From Sphingomonas sp. OK281 (GTDB lineage: Bacteria > Pseudomonadota > Alphaproteobacteria > Sphingomonadales > Sphingomonadaceae): DNA of 64,000 bases. Every line of letters starts with the position of its first letter. Within the stretch, counting starts at the first letter, position 1. The notes under the pieces were generated by a model, which was given only the letters and a program-made list of their open reading frames with translations, had not been told where the DNA came from and did no database searches. The stretch spans positions 328,762 to 392,761 of the forward strand of contig NZ_FOVZ01000005.1 in assembly GCF_900115295.1 (NCBI RefSeq), read 5' to 3'. Positions 35,151 to 43,323 of the stretch are shown one piece after another. The translations under genes were made by a program, and so were the position numbers.

Positions 35151-35252
35151 TCCCCTCCCGCTTGCGGGAGGGGTTAGGGGAGGGGCTGGCCTCAAGCACG
35201 GCGTCGTATTTGGCACGCCCTCCCCCGACCCCTCCCGCAAGCGGGAGGGGAG
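35151..35252. repeat. Family E inverted-pair repeat, copy 2
   Basis: Same arms as copy 1, only about 550 bases away. It lies between the convergent ahpD and TSUP genes and may serve as a two-way transcript end. Confidence 0.85.
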
Positions 35253-35256
35253 TTGG

Positions 35257-36024
35257 TCAGTGCCAGATGGCGCGGTACAGCCCGAAGAGGCTGGTGATCG
35301 TCAAAATCACCCCGACCAGCACCATCAACGTCTTCGCCGGCACGCGCTTCGCCAGCATCGCCCCGAACGGCGCCGCCAGCACGCCGCCGATCAGCAACCC
35401 TACGGTGGCCTGCGTGAACGCCGCCCAACCGAGCTGCGTGATGAACGTTGCCGAGATCGTCGCGGTCAGGAAGAACTCCGCCGTATTCACCGTCCCGATC
35501 GTGGTCCGCGGCGATGCACCCTGCACCAGCAGGTTCGACGTCACCACCGGCCCCCAGCCGCCACCGCCCGCCGCGTCGAGAAACCCGCCGACCAGCCCCA
35601 GCGGCTCGACGATCTTCGGCTCCTTCTGCTTCGGCGGATAGCGCAGCCCGCGGTACAGCAGGTACACGCCGATCGATGTCAGATACGCGAGGATGAACGG
35701 TTTCGCCGTGCTCGCATCGATGTTCGACAGCACGTAAGCGCCCAGCACGCCGCCGATCACGCCCGGGATCATCAGCCGCAGGAACAGCGTCCAGTTGACG
35801 TTCTTGTGCAGCACATGGCTGATCCCCGACACCGCGGTGGTAAAGGTCTCGACGGTATGCACGCCCGCCGATGCCGCGGCCGGCGGCACGCCGACCCACA
35901 GCAGCAACGTGTTCGAAATCACCCCGAACGCCATCCCCAGCGCACCATCGACGATCTGCGCGGCGAACCCGACAAGGATGAAGGGCAGGAGCGTTTCGAA
36001 GCTCAAGGTCGTCAGGTCGAACAT
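35257..36024 (-). CDS. TSUP (TauE/SafE) family membrane permease
   Basis: A 255-residue inner-membrane protein with about eight segments. The duplicated TSUP pattern is visible: GFAAQIVDGALGMAFGVISNTLLL near the N-terminus and GFLDAAGGGGWGPVVTSNLL in the second half. The family exports or imports sulfite, sulfonates or similar anions. The divergent serine acetyltransferase gene, which feeds cysteine synthesis, makes a sulfur role plausible. GAGGGG precedes the ATG at 36024. Confidence 0.88.
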   Translation of the reverse strand: MFDLTTLSFETLLPFILVGFAAQIVDGALGMAFGVISNTLLLWVGVPPAAASAGVHTVETFTTAVSGISHVLHKNVNWTLFLRLMIPGVIGGVLGAYVLSNIDASTAKPFILAYLTSIGVYLLYRGLRYPPKQKEPKIVEPLGLVGGFLDAAGGGGWGPVVTSNLLVQGASPRTTIGTVNTAEFFLTATISATFITQLGWAAFTQATVGLLIGGVLAAPFGAMLAKRVPAKTLMVLVGVILTITSLFGLYRAIWH

Positions 36025-36186
36025 CGGCATCCCCTCAATATTCCGCCCAGACTGCAACGCGCGGGCTTATCCCACAACAAAGATAGGCTTTACCCCGATC
36101 CCTATGGCGTGAGGCGACCCACACGCGCGGTTCTGGAAATCGATCGTTCGATACCCTAGATACGGAAATCGCGAAGGGGACTGCGG

Positions 36187-36879
36187 ATGTCGAGCGGATT
36201 ACTGGCCTATCTGGATTCGATCCGCGCCCGCGATCCCGCCCCGCATTCGCGCGCCGAAATCATGCTGTACCCAGGTGTCTGGGCGCTCGGGTATCACCGC
36301 GTCGCGCACCGCCTGTACAAGGCGAAGCTCTATTTCCTCGCGCGCTGCGTCAACCACTGGTCGCGCTTCACGACCGCGATCGACATCCATCCGGGCGCGA
36401 CGATCGGCCGCAACTTCTTCATCGACCACGGCTTCGTCGTGATCGGCGAGACTGCGGAGATTGGTGACGACGTCACGATCTACCAGTGCGTCACGCTCGG
36501 CGGCACCAGCCCGGATAACGGCGTCCAAGGCAAGCGCCACCCGACCATCTCCGATGGCGCGATCATCGGCTCAGGCGCGCAGGTGCTCGGGCCTATCACG
36601 CTCGGCAAGCGGTCGCGGGTCGGCGCCAACGCGGTCGTCACGCGCGACGTGCCGGCGGGCACGACGGTCGTCGGCATCCCCGCGCGCGCGACGACGATCG
36701 AAGGCGGCAACGCGCCCGAGGTGCCTCGCTTCGTGCCCTACGGTACGCCGTGCAGCGAGATGTTCGATCCCGCGACGCAGAAGATGGAGATCATGCGCTG
36801 CGAGCTGGAGACGATGCGCAAGCGGCTCGACGCGCTGCTCGCCGACGAGCATCCAGAGGACCGCCGCGACCGCGCATGA
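36187..36879 (+). CDS. cysE: Serine O-acetyltransferase (EpsC/CysE type)
   Basis: This acetylates serine, the first step to cysteine. It has 230 residues, the shorter EpsC-like form. A helical N-terminal part (about 1-60) is followed by left-handed beta-helix hexapeptide repeats: IDIHPGATIGRNFFIDHGFVVIGETAEIGDDVTIYQ, then GKRHPTISDGAIIGSGAQVLG. The catalytic His lies in FIDHG. DUF2794 follows 13 bases downstream. Confidence 0.93.
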   Translation: MSSGLLAYLDSIRARDPAPHSRAEIMLYPGVWALGYHRVAHRLYKAKLYFLARCVNHWSRFTTAIDIHPGATIGRNFFIDHGFVVIGETAEIGDDVTIYQCVTLGGTSPDNGVQGKRHPTISDGAIIGSGAQVLGPITLGKRSRVGANAVVTRDVPAGTTVVGIPARATTIEGGNAPEVPRFVPYGTPCSEMFDPATQKMEIMRCELETMRKRLDALLADEHPEDRRDRA

Positions 36880-36892
36880 TGGTGGATAACTG

Positions 36893-37231
36893 ATGGGCGT
36901 CGTCCCTTTTCCCACACCGTCCAAGGCGACACAGGTCGGCTTCGAACGCCTCGAACTGAACCGCATCCTGGACCTGTACGGCCGGATGGTCGCGGCGGGC
37001 CACTGGCGCGATTATGCGATCGATCTCGGCAAGGATGCCGCGGTGTTCGCTGCCTTCCGCCGGGCCGCCGAACGGCCTGAATTCAGGATCGAGAAACGGC
37101 CTTCTCTGCGCAACAAGCAGGGCATGTGGGCGCTGATCGGCGAAGCAGGCGCTGTGGTGAAGCGCGGGCATGAACTCGGGCCAGTGCTGGCCCCAGTGGA
37201 GCGACGGTTCATGAAACTGGTCGAGGACTAG
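36893..37231 (+). CDS. DUF2794-family protein
   Basis: A 112-residue soluble protein that I recognise as the alphaproteobacterial DUF2794 family (FERLELNRILDLYGRMVAAGHWRDYAIDLGKDAAVFAAFRRA). The function is unknown. It is probably cotranscribed with cysE. Confidence 0.88.
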   Translation: MGVVPFPTPSKATQVGFERLELNRILDLYGRMVAAGHWRDYAIDLGKDAAVFAAFRRAAERPEFRIEKRPSLRNKQGMWALIGEAGAVVKRGHELGPVLAPVERRFMKLVED

Positions 37232-37242
37232 GGCGCAAGCTG

Positions 37243-37350
37243 CTCCCCTCCCTGGAAGGGAGGGGTAGGGGGTGGGTCGGCCAGCTCGTGTCGCAACGTT
37301 GCCTGATCCGGAAGCCGACCCACCCCCGACCCCTCCCTTCCAGGAAGGGG
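37243..37350. repeat. Family F inverted-pair repeat, copy 3
   Basis: Same arms as copies 1 and 2; its inner spacer (GGCCAGCTCGTGTCGCAACG...) closely matches copy 2. It lies between the convergent DUF2794 and pncB genes. Confidence 0.85.
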
Positions 37351-37371
37351 GGAAGGTTGGGATGGGGCCTG

Positions 37372-38676
37372 TCACACCAGCACGGGTGCAGTCGCTCGGT
37401 CAGCTTCCCCGAACACCCGCAGATATCGCGCAATCTCCGCCGGTTCGCCGGTCGCCTTGGCCGGATTATCCGACAGCTTCACCGCCGGTCGCCCGTTCGC
37501 CTCAATCACCTTGCAGACCAATGAGATCGGCTCCAGCGCCGCCGCCCCATCGGGATCGCAACCGCGGAAGTCGTTGGTCAGGTTCGTCCCCCAGCCAAAG
37601 CTCATCCGCACCCGCCCATGGAAGTGCCGATACGTCTGCTCGATCGTGTCGATGTCCATCCCGTCGGAGAAGATCAGCAGCTTGGTCTTGGGATCGACGC
37701 CCTGTTCCTCCCACCAGCGGATGATCTGCTCGCCACCAGCGATCGGCGGCGCGCTGTCGGGACGGAAGCCGGTCCACTCCGCCAGCCAGTGTGGCGCGTT
37801 GCGCAGGAACGCGGTCGTCCCGAACGCATCGGGCAACGCGATCAGCAAATTGCCGTTATAATGTTGCCGCCAATGCTCGAGTACGCGGTACGGCGCCTCG
37901 GCAAGCTCGGCGTCGCTGTTCGCCAGCGCTGCGGTCACCATGGGCAGTTCGTGCGCGTTCGTCCCGATCGCTTCCAGGTCGGCGTCCATCGCCAGCAGCA
38001 CGTTCGAGGTACCGATGAACCGATCGCCGAGCCCTTCCTTCAGCGCCTCCACGCACCAGCGCTGCCACAGGAAGCCGTGCCGCCGCCGCGTGCCGAAATC
38101 CGACAACACGAGGTCGGGCAGCTCGCGCAACCGCTCGACCTTCTCCCACAGTTTCGCCTTGGCGCGCGCATAGACGATGTCGAGCGCGAACCGACCGCGA
38201 TCGCGCAGTGCTGCGCGCGACTTCAGCTCGTTGATGATCGTCAGCGCAGGGATTTCCCACATCGTCGTGTGAGTCCACGGGCCCTCGAAATGCAGCTCAT
38301 ACTGCCCGTCGACCTTCCGCAAATCGTACGCCGGCAGCTGGAACTCCGCGAGCCACGCCAGGAACTCGGGCCCGAACATCTTCTGCTTCCCGTAGAAGCT
38401 ATTGCCCGCGAGCCAGATCAGCTCCTTTTTCGCGAACCGCAACGTCCGCGCATGATCGAGCTGTGCGCGCAGTTCGCTTTCGTCGACGATCTCCGCCAGC
38501 CGCACCGTCTTCGTCCGGTTGATCAGCGCGAAGGTGGCGCTGACGTCGGGATACACCTGCCGGATCATCTGCAACATCAGCAGCTTGTAGAAATCGGTAT
38601 CGAGCAGGCTGCGGACGATCGGATCGAGCCGGAAATTGTGATTGTACGTCCGGGTGGCGATATCGGTCACGGCCAT
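37372..38676 (-). CDS. pncB: Nicotinate phosphoribosyltransferase
   Basis: This converts nicotinate and PRPP to nicotinate mononucleotide in the NAD salvage (Preiss-Handler) pathway. It has 434 residues. Family motifs are LLDTDFYKLLMLQMI (about 24-38), LSDFGTRRRHGFLWQ (about 195), FIGTSNVLLA and IFSDGMDIDTIEQ (about 340). The ATG at 38676 gives the usual short N-terminus. It is divergent from a nicotinamidase gene 83 bases away, which supplies its substrate. Confidence 0.95.
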   Translation of the reverse strand: MAVTDIATRTYNHNFRLDPIVRSLLDTDFYKLLMLQMIRQVYPDVSATFALINRTKTVRLAEIVDESELRAQLDHARTLRFAKKELIWLAGNSFYGKQKMFGPEFLAWLAEFQLPAYDLRKVDGQYELHFEGPWTHTTMWEIPALTIINELKSRAALRDRGRFALDIVYARAKAKLWEKVERLRELPDLVLSDFGTRRRHGFLWQRWCVEALKEGLGDRFIGTSNVLLAMDADLEAIGTNAHELPMVTAALANSDAELAEAPYRVLEHWRQHYNGNLLIALPDAFGTTAFLRNAPHWLAEWTGFRPDSAPPIAGGEQIIRWWEEQGVDPKTKLLIFSDGMDIDTIEQTYRHFHGRVRMSFGWGTNLTNDFRGCDPDGAAALEPISLVCKVIEANGRPAVKLSDNPAKATGEPAEIARYLRVFGEADRATAPVLV

Positions 38677-38759
38677 GCGCGCGGGCTCCTGCGTTTGCGT
38701 GGGCTGCGGGTGTCCGAGAAGACGCGTTTGTGTCAAGCAGCGGGCAAAGGAGACGGACG

Positions 38760-39356
38760 ATGGCGCGGTTCGTGGTCGTGGTGGATACGCAGTGGGATTT
38801 CATGGCCGACAAGGGCGCGCTGAGCGTGGCGGAGGCCGAAGACCTGGTCGCGCCGATGCAGGCGTGGCTGTCGTCGTTGAAGCCTGTCGAGACGGCGGGC
38901 GTCCTGTTCACCTTCGACACGCATTTCCGCGAAACCTACGCTGCCTCGCCCGAGGCAGCGATGTTCCCGATCCACTGCGTTCGCGGCACGCAAGGCTGGG
39001 CCAACATGCTCGATGTCGCGCTGGTCGATCCGGCGATACCGGCATGGCGGATCGAGAAGGGGGTGTTCGACATGTGGGCCGAACCGGGTCTCGTGATCGA
39101 AGACGCGCGGGATGCGAGCCGGCCGTCGATTGCGCGCGAGATGTTCTTCACCGCGTTGTCTGCACGTGGCGTTGCCGACGTCACGGTCATCGGCGTCGCG
39201 GCCGATTATTGCGTCCGGTGGGCTGTCGAAGGGCTGATCGGCCACGGCTTCGCAGTCTCCGTGCCGGTGTCGCTGACGCGCGGCATCGAGCGCCAGATTG
39301 AAACGGTCGTCGCGGAGGATTTCGTCGGTCGATCGGTAGTGTTGCAGCCTGTCTAG
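38760..39356 (+). CDS. pncA: Nicotinamidase-like cysteine hydrolase
   Basis: A 198-residue isochorismatase-fold hydrolase. The catalytic triad is visible as Asp 9 (VVVVDTQWDF), Lys 100 (RIEKGVF) and Cys 151 (GVAADYCVRWA). Metal-site candidates are Asp 53, His 55 (FDTHF) and His 72 (FPIHCVRGTQGW), as in nicotinamidases. The divergent pncB strongly supports the role: nicotinamide to nicotinate, then nicotinate to its mononucleotide. AAAGGAG precedes the ATG. The symbol is inferred from these two lines of evidence. Confidence 0.85.
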   Translation: MARFVVVVDTQWDFMADKGALSVAEAEDLVAPMQAWLSSLKPVETAGVLFTFDTHFRETYAASPEAAMFPIHCVRGTQGWANMLDVALVDPAIPAWRIEKGVFDMWAEPGLVIEDARDASRPSIAREMFFTALSARGVADVTVIGVAADYCVRWAVEGLIGHGFAVSVPVSLTRGIERQIETVVAEDFVGRSVVLQPV

Positions 39357-39517
39357 ATCGATGGCCCAGCCTTGAGCAGGGCATCGCCACCAACGCGATC
39401 ATCTCGATCCGGCTGCCGCTGCCGCGCGGTTTGGAACGTGTCCCCGCGCGAAACATGCCGGACAAATTTGCCTGTCAGACACGCCCTTGGATCGCAAGAC
39501 GGTTGGGGCGAGGGGGC

Positions 39518-39700
39518 ATGGGCATGCAGGTACAATCTTCACGATCGGTAGACTGCGCGCTCGGTCGTCACATGCCGCGATCCCGGCACCGCGACATCGA
39601 GAGTGAACCGATCCAGCGAACGGCATGCCGGGGGTGTGGCGAGACGATCGTCAAATCCGCCGTCAGTCGGCGCTGGATCGTGTCCGGAATGCTCGGCTGA
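39518..39700 (+). CDS. Candidate small protein with a Cys-x2-Cys motif, about 60 residues
   Basis: The frame starts MGMQVQSSRS (or MQVQ at 39524) after GAGGGGGC, and ends TACRGCGETIVKSAVSRRW plus six residues. The C-terminal CRGCG followed by a basic aromatic tail resembles one half of a zinc ribbon. The N-terminal half looks less protein-like. It sits in the 370-base gap between the nicotinamidase and Spy-like genes; I see nothing else in that gap. Confidence 0.4.
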   Translation: MGMQVQSSRSVDCALGRHMPRSRHRDIESEPIQRTACRGCGETIVKSAVSRRWIVSGMLG

Positions 39701-39726
39701 ACGTACGCGCATCATAAGGAAAGATT

Positions 39727-40239
39727 ATGAATAAAAGGGTTTGGGCCGGCATCACGGCCGGTTGTGTGCTGCTGTCGCTTCCGGGGTCGGTGTCTGCGGA
39801 GGACGGTATGGGCGGGCGGTCGCCGACGCCCGAAATGATGGCGCAGTTCCAGCAACGCGAAGCCGACGATATCGCGCTGCTGTTGAATTTGCGGCCGGCA
39901 CAGCGCCCGGCGCTGGAGGCGTTCGTGAAGACGATGCGGCCACCGATAAAGGGACCGATGATCGGCGATAGCGGGCGCAGGCCACCCGAGGTCGCGCCAT
40001 CGGCCGACGGTTTTGGCGAGCAGATCGAGCGCATGACGCAGGACGCGGCCCGCCGCACAGCAGACGACGGACGTCGGATCGGGGCGATGCGAACCTTTTA
40101 CGACGGTCTCGATCCGGCCCAGCGACGCGCATTCGAAGCGGTGATGCGGTTGCGTCACGGCCCGGGACCGCACGAGCCGATGCACGGCGGCGAAGGACCT
40201 CCGCCGCCGCCGATGGGCGGCATGCCGCCGCGCCGCTGA
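39727..40239 (+). CDS. Periplasmic Spy/CpxP-like (LTxxQ-type) protein
   Basis: A 170-residue exported protein. A signal peptide (about 1-24, ending VSAE) is followed by an all-helical region with the LTxxQ-like repeats LNLRPAQRPALEAF and YDGLDPAQRRAFEAVM, the signature of the Spy/CpxP fold. The C-terminus is a Gly/Pro/His tail. Spy proteins chaperone unfolded periplasmic proteins, and CpxP-type ones dampen two-component systems. A two-component pair is encoded nearby at 41130-43230. AAGGAAAG precedes the ATG. Confidence 0.8.
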   Translation: MNKRVWAGITAGCVLLSLPGSVSAEDGMGGRSPTPEMMAQFQQREADDIALLLNLRPAQRPALEAFVKTMRPPIKGPMIGDSGRRPPEVAPSADGFGEQIERMTQDAARRTADDGRRIGAMRTFYDGLDPAQRRAFEAVMRLRHGPGPHEPMHGGEGPPPPPMGGMPPRR

Positions 40240-40258
40240 ACAGGCGGCCGTTGCTCCC

Positions 40259-40321
40259 CCGGTATTCCCGACCCGGGAATACCGGCCCAGGAATACCGGC
40301 CCCGACCAGCCAAGATCGGGG
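40259..40321. terminator. Bidirectional hairpins between convergent genes
   Basis: Hairpin 1 is an 11-bp perfect stem (40259-40269 with 40275-40285, CCGGTATTCCC/GGGAATACCGG); its 3' arm is repeated at 40290-40299. Hairpin 2 pairs CCCCGA (40300-40305) with TCGGGG (40316-40321). There is no T run. The position between two stop codons suggests a transcript end. Confidence 0.5.
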
Positions 40322-40329
40322 CAGTCGAC

Positions 40330-41058
40330 TCAGCGGTCCGTACGGTCCGCCGGCGGGACGATGACCGTGTCCGATCCGTTCCGCCACGTCTCGGCCCCTG
40401 CACGGGGTAATTCGTGGCGGGTCAGTGCACCGTCATGATTGCGGTCGAGCGCGGCGAACCGGATCGACGCGGCCCGGGCGAACTCCGCAGGGTCGATGCC
40501 GCGGTTGAGGTTGATATCGGCAGCGGCCACGGGTTCGGGCAGATCGAAAAAGCCGAACCGTGCCGCGCCCAGTCGTTCGCGAACGGTCGTCGCACTCTTT
40601 TTCGAATCGCTGTCGCCGAGGCGCATGCCCTGTCCGCCCGAGCCGCCCCCGCCGGGGCCTCGACCACCGCTACCACGATGCCCGCCCGAAGCCGGTCCGC
40701 GACCGGTCGACGTGACGCGAATTTCCGGGACCAATGTGGTTTCGTAGAAGTCGATATCGTCCGGATCTATCTCCCCGTCCTTGCCGCGATCGAGCACCAA
40801 AAAGAAGCGTGTCGCATCGCGTTGGAACTCGGCGAGCGTGATCCGGCCGTCGTCGTCTGCATCGGCCCCCGCAAACCACAGATCCTGTGCGGCACCCAGG
40901 CGATGCGAGGCGCGGAACGGTTCGCCCATGGGGCTTATGAACAACTGGCCTCGACCACGTTGCTCCGGCTTTGGTCCGTCAGCCGCGGACTGCGCGAACC
41001 CTGTCGCAGACCATCCTGCAAAGGCGCCGACGAGACCGATCAGAAGGGCGATACGCAT
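40330..41058 (-). CDS. Secreted EF-hand (calcium-binding) protein
   Basis: A 242-residue exported protein with a signal peptide (about 1-22, ending GFAQ). Four EF-hand-like loops are visible: DADDDGRITLAEF (about 66-78), DRGKDGEIDPDDI, DINLNRGIDPAEF and DRNHDGALTRHEL near the end. The third lacks some ligands. A Gly-rich segment (about 120-145) separates the two pairs. It lies 71 bases after the kinase gene on the same strand, so it may be cotranscribed with the two-component system. Confidence 0.85.
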   Translation of the reverse strand: MRIALLIGLVGAFAGWSATGFAQSAADGPKPEQRGRGQLFISPMGEPFRASHRLGAAQDLWFAGADADDDGRITLAEFQRDATRFFLVLDRGKDGEIDPDDIDFYETTLVPEIRVTSTGRGPASGGHRGSGGRGPGGGGSGGQGMRLGDSDSKKSATTVRERLGAARFGFFDLPEPVAAADINLNRGIDPAEFARAASIRFAALDRNHDGALTRHELPRAGAETWRNGSDTVIVPPADRTDR

Positions 41059-41129
41059 GCAGACTCCTCGTGCGGTTGGACAGGCGACTGACACGCCCAT
41101 CATTGCCGCAATGTGTCGGCGGCCGCGCT

Positions 41130-42494
41130 TTACCCCGGTAAAGTCACGCGCGCGATCAAGCCGCCGCCCAGTCGATTGGCAATGGTCGCATCGCCGCCAT
41201 GCCCGCGAGCGACCGCACGAACGCTCGCCAGCCCCAGTCCGCTGCCGCCGGTATCACGGTTGCGCGACTGTTCGGCGCGAAAGAACGGTTCGAACGCGCG
41301 TGCCAGGTCGGAAGGCGCCATGCCTGGCCCGGTGTCGGAGACCTCGATGATGGCCGTACCGCCTTCACGCCGCAGTCGAACGTCGGCGTGGCCGGCATAT
41401 TTGATCGCGTTGCCGACCAGATTGGCGAGCACGGCCTTCAAAGACGGGGCATCGCCTTCCATCGTCAACGCCGCTCCGGGGTGCAGCACGACCGAATCGC
41501 CGCGATCGGTGAAATCGTCGGTCACGCTTTCTGCAAGCGATCGCAGGTCGAGCCGCTGCCGGCGGACGTGGCGGGTCATATCGCGCACGAACGCCATCGC
41601 CGACCCGATCCGCTCGCTCATTTCCTGGATATCCGCTTCGCTGGAGGAGCGGATGTCGTCCGGCGCCTTTTCCAGTCGCAACGACAGCCGCATCAACGGC
41701 GTCCGCAGATCGTGCGCCACCGCGGCGATCAGCGTCGTCCGATCCTCGACGTAGCGATTCAACCGCTCCTGCATCAGGTTGAACGCGCTGGCCGCCTCCG
41801 CGATCTCGGGCGGTCCGGATACGCGCAACGGATCGGTTCGCGGATCGCGTCCGAGCCGTTCGGCGGCGGCGGCGAACAGGCCGATCGGTTTGGCGACCCT
41901 GCGCGCCAGTAGCCACGCAATCGGCGCGACCACTGCCATCGCGACCAGAAACCACAATATGATCCGCATTCGCCACGGCCCGATGGAACTGCCCGAAGGT
42001 CGAACCACCAGCCACTGGTTGCCGGGTGTCTTGATCCAAACCTTGAACGCGCCAAACAGCGCGGTCTCGAACGCCATCATATGTGGCGGCGGCCGCCTGC
42101 CAAGACCCATCGGCAGCGGTGGCCGGAACACACCGCCGAGCAGCGGCATCGCGGACCTTTCGGTCTCGACGATGACCTGTTTGGGACTCAATCGAAGGTC
42201 GCCCGCGATCAATGCCGCGATGTGGGTATCGCGCGGATTGTCACTCGGTCGAGGCTGACCGGACGACAGCGACGCCCTCAGCAGACCGGTTGAATCGGTA
42301 CCCGAACGAGCGACTGCGGCAACGCGACTTGCGGAATATATGACCGGCGAAGGCGGCGGCATCATCAGCACGATCGCGAAGTTGAGCATCTGGACCAGGA
42401 GAACGGTCGCCAGCATCAGCGCGAAGATACGCAGGAACAGCGGCCAGGACCGTCGGACGCCGACCGTCATCGACCGGAGCCGATCGTCACGCAT
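41130..42494 (-). CDS. Sensor histidine kinase (EnvZ-like) of a two-component pair
   Basis: A 454-residue membrane kinase. Two membrane segments (about 19-39 and 175-195) enclose a periplasmic region of about 130 residues with Pro-rich stretches. Then come a HAMP domain (RRVAKPIGLFAAAAERLG), the H box AAVAHDLRTPLMRLS, an N box (LANLVGNAIKYAG) and G boxes (SDTGPGM, GGSGLGLASV). The gene starts 13 bases after the regulator ends. The signal is unknown; an EF-hand protein downstream and a Spy-like protein nearby hint at an envelope or divalent-cation cue. Confidence 0.92.
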   Translation of the reverse strand: MRDDRLRSMTVGVRRSWPLFLRIFALMLATVLLVQMLNFAIVLMMPPPSPVIYSASRVAAVARSGTDSTGLLRASLSSGQPRPSDNPRDTHIAALIAGDLRLSPKQVIVETERSAMPLLGGVFRPPLPMGLGRRPPPHMMAFETALFGAFKVWIKTPGNQWLVVRPSGSSIGPWRMRIILWFLVAMAVVAPIAWLLARRVAKPIGLFAAAAERLGRDPRTDPLRVSGPPEIAEAASAFNLMQERLNRYVEDRTTLIAAVAHDLRTPLMRLSLRLEKAPDDIRSSSEADIQEMSERIGSAMAFVRDMTRHVRRQRLDLRSLAESVTDDFTDRGDSVVLHPGAALTMEGDAPSLKAVLANLVGNAIKYAGHADVRLRREGGTAIIEVSDTGPGMAPSDLARAFEPFFRAEQSRNRDTGGSGLGLASVRAVARGHGGDATIANRLGGGLIARVTLPG

Positions 42495-42507
42495 TCGGCT
42501 ACGGCGG

Positions 42508-43230
42508 TCACTGGCGAGTGACGCGAGGAACGAAAAAATACCCTTCGTTGCGGATCGTCCGAATGATCTCGTCACTGCGCGACCTGAGCTTGCGTCGCAA
42601 GCGGCTGACCTGGACGTCGATGGCGCGATCGAACGCTTCGGTGTCGGGGCCGCGGGCGGCTTCGAGGAGCGCGTCGCGGGCCAGGACGCGGCGGGGTCGC
42701 TCGACGAACACGCGCAGCACCGCGAACTCGCCATCGGTGAGGTCGATCAGCGTGCCCTCGGGATCGAGCAGTTCGTGTGCGGTGAAATCGACTCGCCAGC
42801 CGAGAAACCCGAACGATCGGCTTTCGCCCGCATCCTGGATTTCGCGCGCGCGCAACGCGGCTCGGACGGTCGCCAGGATCTCGCGCGGACTACACGGTTT
42901 CGACAGATAATGGCTCGCGCCGATCTCGAGCCCGAGGATACGGTCGGGTTCGTCGCCTAGCGCGCTCAGTAACACGACCGGCGGTGCCCCGGCGCCGGCA
43001 AGCCGCCGGCACACCGACAGGCCGTCTTCGCCGGGCATCATGACATCGAGCAGGATCAGCGACACCGACCGGCGCGCGAGCACCGCGTCCATCTCGCGCG
43101 CATTGGTCGCGGTTTCGACCTGATAGCCGTGCATGCCGAGACTCTGCGCAAGCAGGGTCCGGATCATGTGGTCGTCGTCGACCACCAGCAATACGGGATT
43201 GGCCAGATCGGGTACGGAATCGGATAACAT
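42508..43230 (-). CDS. OmpR-family response regulator
   Basis: A 240-residue regulator. The receiver domain (about 12-125) has the acidic pair (VVDDDH), the phospho-accepting Asp in LILLDVMMPGEDGL (about residue 60) and the conserved Lys in LSKPCSPRE. The C-terminal winged helix (about 140-235) ends RLRRKLRSRSDEIIRTIRNEGYFFV, typical of OmpR/PhoB DNA-binding domains. It forms an operon with the kinase that follows. Confidence 0.95.
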   Translation of the reverse strand: MLSDSVPDLANPVLLVVDDDHMIRTLLAQSLGMHGYQVETATNAREMDAVLARRSVSLILLDVMMPGEDGLSVCRRLAGAGAPPVVLLSALGDEPDRILGLEIGASHYLSKPCSPREILATVRAALRAREIQDAGESRSFGFLGWRVDFTAHELLDPEGTLIDLTDGEFAVLRVFVERPRRVLARDALLEAARGPDTEAFDRAIDVQVSRLRRKLRSRSDEIIRTIRNEGYFFVPRVTRQ

Positions 43231-43323
43231 CGATCGATCCTAGTGCGGCCATGTGTTCGGTATGTTTCCGCACGACTGCCCGGTGACCCTAAGCCCGTGT
43301 CCTCGCGAAGAAAACCCGCTGGT

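Noticed and set aside
40259..40321. Repeated GGGAATACCGG units as a minimal CRISPR array
   Set aside because: Only two or three short units with no regular spacers and no cas genes; they form hairpins between convergent genes.
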